The position numbers were made by a program, and so were the translations under genes. Below, one piece after another: positions 60,743 through 64,000 of a stretch of DNA of 64,000 nucleotides. Origin of the DNA: JBEBSD01 sp040394475 (lineage in GTDB: Bacteria; Bacteroidota; Bacteroidia; Cytophagales; Spirosomataceae); the NCBI GenBank assembly GCA_040394475.1, contig JBEBSD010000021.1:19549-83548 (forward strand), given 5' to 3'. The notes beneath the pieces are model-generated. The model was not told where the DNA came from. It saw nothing but the letters and a program-made list of their open reading frames with translations, and made no database searches. Numbering within the stretch: the stretch's first letter is position 1; every line of letters begins with the position of its first letter.

Positions 60743-61450
60743 ATGAATCCATTAGCAGTCATATCAGGTGGCACAAAAGGAATCGGAAGGGCCACTGTAG
60801 AGCTGTTCCTCACCAACGGTTTTGATGTAATTACCTGCTCCCGGAATGCCGGCGACCTTGAAGCCTTACAAACGCAGACACTCCCGCTTTGTAAGGCCAA
60901 TCAGCTCCATGTACACCCTTGCGACCTCTCCGAGCCGGAGGGCATCGCGTCTTTTATAGCGCGGATCGAAGCCCTGCAGCAACCGGTAACCGTCTTAATA
61001 AACAATACCGGGATCTTTATTCCCGGGCAGGTCCACAACGAAGCCCCGGGCGTACTCGAAAAAACCCTGGCCACCAACCTTTACAGCGCCTATTACCTGA
61101 CCAAAGGACTGCTTGGTCCGATGATGACCCGTCAGTCGGGGCATATTTTTATGATATGCTCCATTGCCAGCATCACCGCTTATCCGAACGGCGGCGCTTA
61201 CAGCATCTCCAAGTTTGCCCTCTACGGCATGACAAAGGTACTCCGGGAAGAGATGAAGTCCTTTGGGATCAAAGTGACCGCCGTTCTTCCCGGGGCCACT
61301 TTTACCAGCAGCTGGGCAGGGAGCGGACTCCCTCCCGAAAGGTTTATGAAATCCGAAGACGTCGCCAGCGTCATCTGGAATGCTTATCAGCTTTCTCCGG
61401 GGGCCGTTATCGAAGATTTAGTGCTCCGGCCGCAATTAGGTGACCTTTAA
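60743..61450 (+). CDS. SDR family oxidoreductase
   Basis: 235 residues. The Rossmann cofactor motif SGGTKGIGR is at 8-16, NNTG (usually NNAG) lies near 90, and the catalytic Y153-x-x-x-K157 is in AYSISKFALYGM. Such enzymes reduce ketones or oxidise alcohols with NAD(P)H in the cytosol. The sequence resembles 3-ketoacyl-ACP-reductase-like SDRs, but the substrate cannot be told. It is divergent from the permease. Confidence 0.92.
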   Translation: MNPLAVISGGTKGIGRATVELFLTNGFDVITCSRNAGDLEALQTQTLPLCKANQLHVHPCDLSEPEGIASFIARIEALQQPVTVLINNTGIFIPGQVHNEAPGVLEKTLATNLYSAYYLTKGLLGPMMTRQSGHIFMICSIASITAYPNGGAYSISKFALYGMTKVLREEMKSFGIKVTAVLPGATFTSSWAGSGLPPERFMKSEDVASVIWNAYQLSPGAVIEDLVLRPQLGDL

Positions 61451-61541
61451 ACGATGTTGAATACGGATAAATCTTTAAATTGCACTTTTTAAAAAATGTT
61501 ACAAACAACTCTTACTTAATAATTACCTGCTTCTTTAGATA

Positions 61542-62450
61542 ATGGAACAATACCTGGGGATTGATGTTGGCGGAACCAACGTAAAAATGGGAATAGTGGA
61601 TATTCAGGATGGACGGATCTCTAATTTTTACAGCCATGACACTGCCAGCTGGCGGGAATCCGGACGTTTTATAGAGCGCCTTGGCGATGCTATCTCACTG
61701 GAACTGAAAGAATTCCCGGAGGTGAAAAAAGTTGGAATAGGGGTTCCCGGTTTAATTACCCGCGACCGGACTACACTCCTGGAAATTACGGCAATCCCGG
61801 AAATCAACGGCCTTAAAATGGTCCCGGAATTAAAAGACCGCTTTCCCGGACATGATTTCTTCCTGGAAAACGATGCAAATGCCGCCGCCCTGGGAGAGTA
61901 TTATTTCGGAGAGGAAGACGTTCCGGAGGACTATATTTTTGTAACGTTGGGCACCGGTATCGGCGGGGCTGCCATTATTGACAAAAAAGTATTTAAAGGA
62001 GGGGGCGGAAATGCCATGGAACCGGGCCACGTCCCTTCTAAGAACGAACGGGTGCTGGAGCGGAACATCGGCAAAAAAGAGTTGTTGGAACTCGCTGTTG
62101 CCATGCGGGCGGAATACACCGGCAAAACCCTCCTTTCCAGGGATGGCAGCATTTCTACTACCGGTCTGGTGGCCGCCGCTTCGGCGGGTGATCAACTGGC
62201 GCTCAACATTTTCAGTGAAGTAGGTTACATGCTTGGTGACGGCCTCGTGGCGATGATCCGTATCCTGGATATTTCAACGATCCTGATCGGCGGCGGGTTG
62301 TCGGCCTCTTATGATTATATCATGCCGGCCGTGTACGAACGCCTTGATTTCTGGCTGACTCCTTATTACAAAAAATCACTTTCCGTGAAACGGGCAACGC
62401 TGGCCAATGATGCCGGTCTGCTGGGCGCTGCTTCCTTATGTTTTGATTAG
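61542..62450 (+). CDS. ROK family sugar kinase-like protein without the zinc motif
   Basis: 302 residues. The ATP-binding phosphate 1 motif is GIDVGGTNVKMG (6-17), ENDANAAALGEYYFG and LGTGIGGA follow, and the C-terminus has ISTILIGGGLSASYDYI. ROK kinases phosphorylate glucose or related sugars. Most have an H-x-C-x-C-G-x-x-G-C zinc site after EPGH; here EPGHVPSKNERVLERNIGKKE has no cysteine. The Mpl-type ligase starts 14 bases downstream, so the two are probably co-transcribed; a role in amino-sugar or cell-wall recycling is a guess. Confidence 0.87.
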   Translation: MEQYLGIDVGGTNVKMGIVDIQDGRISNFYSHDTASWRESGRFIERLGDAISLELKEFPEVKKVGIGVPGLITRDRTTLLEITAIPEINGLKMVPELKDRFPGHDFFLENDANAAALGEYYFGEEDVPEDYIFVTLGTGIGGAAIIDKKVFKGGGGNAMEPGHVPSKNERVLERNIGKKELLELAVAMRAEYTGKTLLSRDGSISTTGLVAAASAGDQLALNIFSEVGYMLGDGLVAMIRILDISTILIGGGLSASYDYIMPAVYERLDFWLTPYYKKSLSVKRATLANDAGLLGAASLCFD

Positions 62451-62464
62451 TCCTTACTTTAGGT

Positions 62465-63838
62465 ATGAGTCAGGTCAAAAGAATCCATTTTATTGCCATC
62501 GGGGGGAGTGTCATGCACAACCTGGCCCTCGAATTACAACAAAAAGGAGCTGTTGTCTCCGGATCGGATGATGAAATTTATGAACCCTCGGCTTCCCGGT
62601 TAAAAGCGGCAGGATTATTTCCGTCCCAAACCGGATGGTTTCCTGATTCCATCACGCATGACCTCGATGCAGTGATCCTGGGAATGCACGCACGGAAGGA
62701 CAACCCGGAATTGCTGAAAGCGCAGGTCCTCGGGTTGCCGGTTTATAGTTATCCGGAGTACATATTCCGGCAAAGCGCAGACAAGCAGCGGGTGGTCATT
62801 GCAGGAAGTCATGGAAAAACGACGATTACGTCGATGATCCTGCATGTGCTGCATTCGTTCAACAGGGAGTTTAATTACCTGGCTGGCGCGCGTACCGATG
62901 GCTTTTCCCAAATGGTGAAGCTTGGCGCCAAAGCGCCGGTCGTTATCATGGAAGGAGACGAATACCTGAGCTCTCCGATCGACCCGCGTCCCAAATTCCT
63001 GCATTATCACCCCCATATCGTGGTGATAAGTGGTATTTCCTGGGATCATTTCAATGTGTTCCCTACGTTTGAGGCCTATACCCATGCCTTTGAACTCCTC
63101 TGTGACAGTGTTGCGAAAGCGGGCGTATTGATCTACGACGAAACCGACAAGCTCCTGCACAAAATAGCCTCCCGAAAACGGCCGGATGTAACGACGGTTC
63201 CTTACAGTGAACACCGGGCTGGTATCCGCAACGGCCAAACCTACCTGAAAACAGCCGATCGCCGGGAAGTCCCCTTACAGGTTTTCGGGAGCCACAACCT
63301 GAAAAACATACAGGCGGCGCTGGAGGTATGCGAACGCCTGGGAATTCCGCAGCCGGCGTTCTACGAGGCTATTTCGAGCTTTAAGGGGGCTTCTCAGCGC
63401 CTGGAACGGTTCGCCGGCAACGACTCATCGGTCTTCTACCGTGATTTTGCCCACGCTCCATCCAAGGTGGAAGCTACCACAAAAGCCGTTAAAGAACAAT
63501 ACCCCGGGCGCAAGCTGGTTGCCTGCGCCGAATTGCATACCTACAGCAGCCTGAATAAAGCATTTCTGTCCCAATACGGTCATAAACTCGACGCAGCCGA
63601 CGAAGCCATCGTTTTTTATAGTCCGCATACGCTGGAACAAAAGCGCCTTCCGGCGCTCTCGGAAAAGGACTTCCCGGAAGCCTTTCAACGAAAGGACCTC
63701 CGCGTTTTTACCGACCCCACGGACTTGAAGAACTACCTTCTCCGTAAAAACTGGGCCGGAACCAACCTGCTTATGATGAGCTCCGGGCTGTTCGGCGGCC
63801 TGGACCTTCCTGCCCTGGGAAAAGAATTGCTCTCCTGA
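62465..63838 (+). CDS. mpl: Mpl-type Mur ligase (UDP-MurNAc:tripeptide ligase family)
   Basis: 457 residues in the Mur ligase fold. The N-terminal Rossmann domain has IHFIAIGGSVMHNLALEL, the central domain the P-loop GSHGKTTITSMI and MEGDEYLSS with ISWDHFNVFPT, and the C-terminal domain FYRDFAHAPSKVEATTKAV. Mpl enzymes attach recycled L-Ala-D-Glu-mDAP to UDP-MurNAc. MurC shares this fold but the GGSVMHNLA start and HAPSK pattern favour Mpl. It follows the ROK gene closely, which fits peptidoglycan recycling. Confidence 0.88.
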   Translation: MSQVKRIHFIAIGGSVMHNLALELQQKGAVVSGSDDEIYEPSASRLKAAGLFPSQTGWFPDSITHDLDAVILGMHARKDNPELLKAQVLGLPVYSYPEYIFRQSADKQRVVIAGSHGKTTITSMILHVLHSFNREFNYLAGARTDGFSQMVKLGAKAPVVIMEGDEYLSSPIDPRPKFLHYHPHIVVISGISWDHFNVFPTFEAYTHAFELLCDSVAKAGVLIYDETDKLLHKIASRKRPDVTTVPYSEHRAGIRNGQTYLKTADRREVPLQVFGSHNLKNIQAALEVCERLGIPQPAFYEAISSFKGASQRLERFAGNDSSVFYRDFAHAPSKVEATTKAVKEQYPGRKLVACAELHTYSSLNKAFLSQYGHKLDAADEAIVFYSPHTLEQKRLPALSEKDFPEAFQRKDLRVFTDPTDLKNYLLRKNWAGTNLLMMSSGLFGGLDLPALGKELLS

Positions 63839-63859
63839 TACAAAACCACCGCCCGTCAG

Positions 63860-63879
63860 GTGAGCGGAGTCGAACCCCG
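63860..63879 (-). repeat. 20-base dispersed repeat, copy B (inverted)
   Basis: GTGAGCGGAGTCGAACCCCG is the exact reverse complement of the copy at 23857-23876. GTCAG precedes it, giving the GTCAGGTGAGCGGAGTCGAA form. Confidence 0.6.
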
Positions 63880-63898
63880 ACAACCGACCGTCGAATCC

Positions 63899-63958
63899 TG
63901 ATAGCTGATTGCCGACCTCCGATAGCTGATAGCCGAAAGCTGATTGCCGATAGCTGAA
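63899..63958. repeat. Short tandem-like repeat (GATAGCTGAT/GCCGA)
   Basis: GATAGCTGAT and variants with GCCGA recur four to five times in sixty bases (GATAGCTGATTGCCGA, GATAGCTGATAGCCGA, AAGCTGATTGCCGA, GATAGCTGA). A simple sequence repeat, not coding. Confidence 0.65.
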
Positions 63959-64000
63959 CATTACAAGGGAACACTGAGGTTCACAGAGAAAAAACACAGA

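Larger units (their letters stand above)
63839..64000. other. Intergenic end of window with dispersed repeats
   Basis: No gene visible. It carries the inverted 20-base repeat copy, a short tandem-like repeat and a CACAGAG-type tail (GTTCACAGAGAAAAAACACA) that resembles known simple intergenic repeats. Confidence 0.5.

Noticed and set aside
59955..60752. Longer start (60752) for the MlaE-like permease
   Set aside because: It would overlap the start of the divergent SDR gene by ten bases and adds residues without family match; the ATG at 60683 fits better.

Overview
The window reads as a chromosomal segment of a Bacteroidota bacterium, probably from a Cytophagia-, Chitinophagia- or Saprospiria-like lineage. 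The evidence is a T9SS-type C-terminal domain protein next to a PorP/SprF protein, a GSCFA protein, a DUF5777 barrel, TamB beside TsaD, an Mpl-type ligase, promoters of the TAnnTTTG type and very weak Shine-Dalgarno sites. Base composition looks near balanced by eye. I found no rRNA, tRNA, phage or CRISPR. The genus cannot be read from the sequence.

Layout. 1-3.4 kb: surface-sugar genes (partial family 2 glycosyltransferase, GT-C membrane glycosyltransferase, GSCFA protein). 3.5-11.4 kb: Fe-S carrier genes (mrp, NifU-like), an over-long D-Ala-D-Ala-ligase-like protein, a GH63 glucosidase and a phosphohexomutase. 11.5-19.6 kb, minus strand: lysS, pyk, priA, a coiled-coil membrane protein and a family 9 glycosyltransferase. 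19.8-23.7 kb, minus strand: Rieske/DUF5777/YceI genes, then an ECF sigma factor overlapping a membrane-anchored beta-barrel protein. 24.4-32.3 kb: a signalling block with a CheY-like receiver, YtxH protein, histidine kinase, rpoN, an NtrC-type activator and two more kinases. 32.3-42 kb: an amino-acid permease, a TetR-TolC-MFP-RND efflux operon with a clear operator and promoter, and a serine hydrolase lipoprotein. 42-43.5 kb: a REP-associated tyrosine transposase with tandem copies of its repeat. 43.5-56.2 kb: tamB, tsaD, maeB, ruvB and a 1206-residue secreted PKD protein. 56.4-63.8 kb: PorP/SprF, a flippase, an MlaF/MlaE pair, an SDR enzyme, a ROK kinase and an Mpl-type ligase.

The most interesting part is the small repeat system at 42.0-43.5 kb. 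Three tandem units of about 190 bp, each with two facing hairpins and three internal copies of a 14-base motif, lie upstream of a HUH/Y1 transposase gene. A fourth unit lies downstream and supplies the stop codon of tamB. A solitary hairpin sits at 59.1 kb and a decayed unit at 11.4 kb. Several other intergenic repeat families also occur (2.1, 23.9, 33.9, 59.9 and 63.9 kb).

The sigma-54 block is the other feature to note. rpoN is followed by an NtrC-type activator, a soluble phytochrome-like kinase and a receiver-PAS-NtrB-like kinase, all co-oriented, so the kinases probably feed the activator that works with this sigma factor. That link is inferred from gene order.
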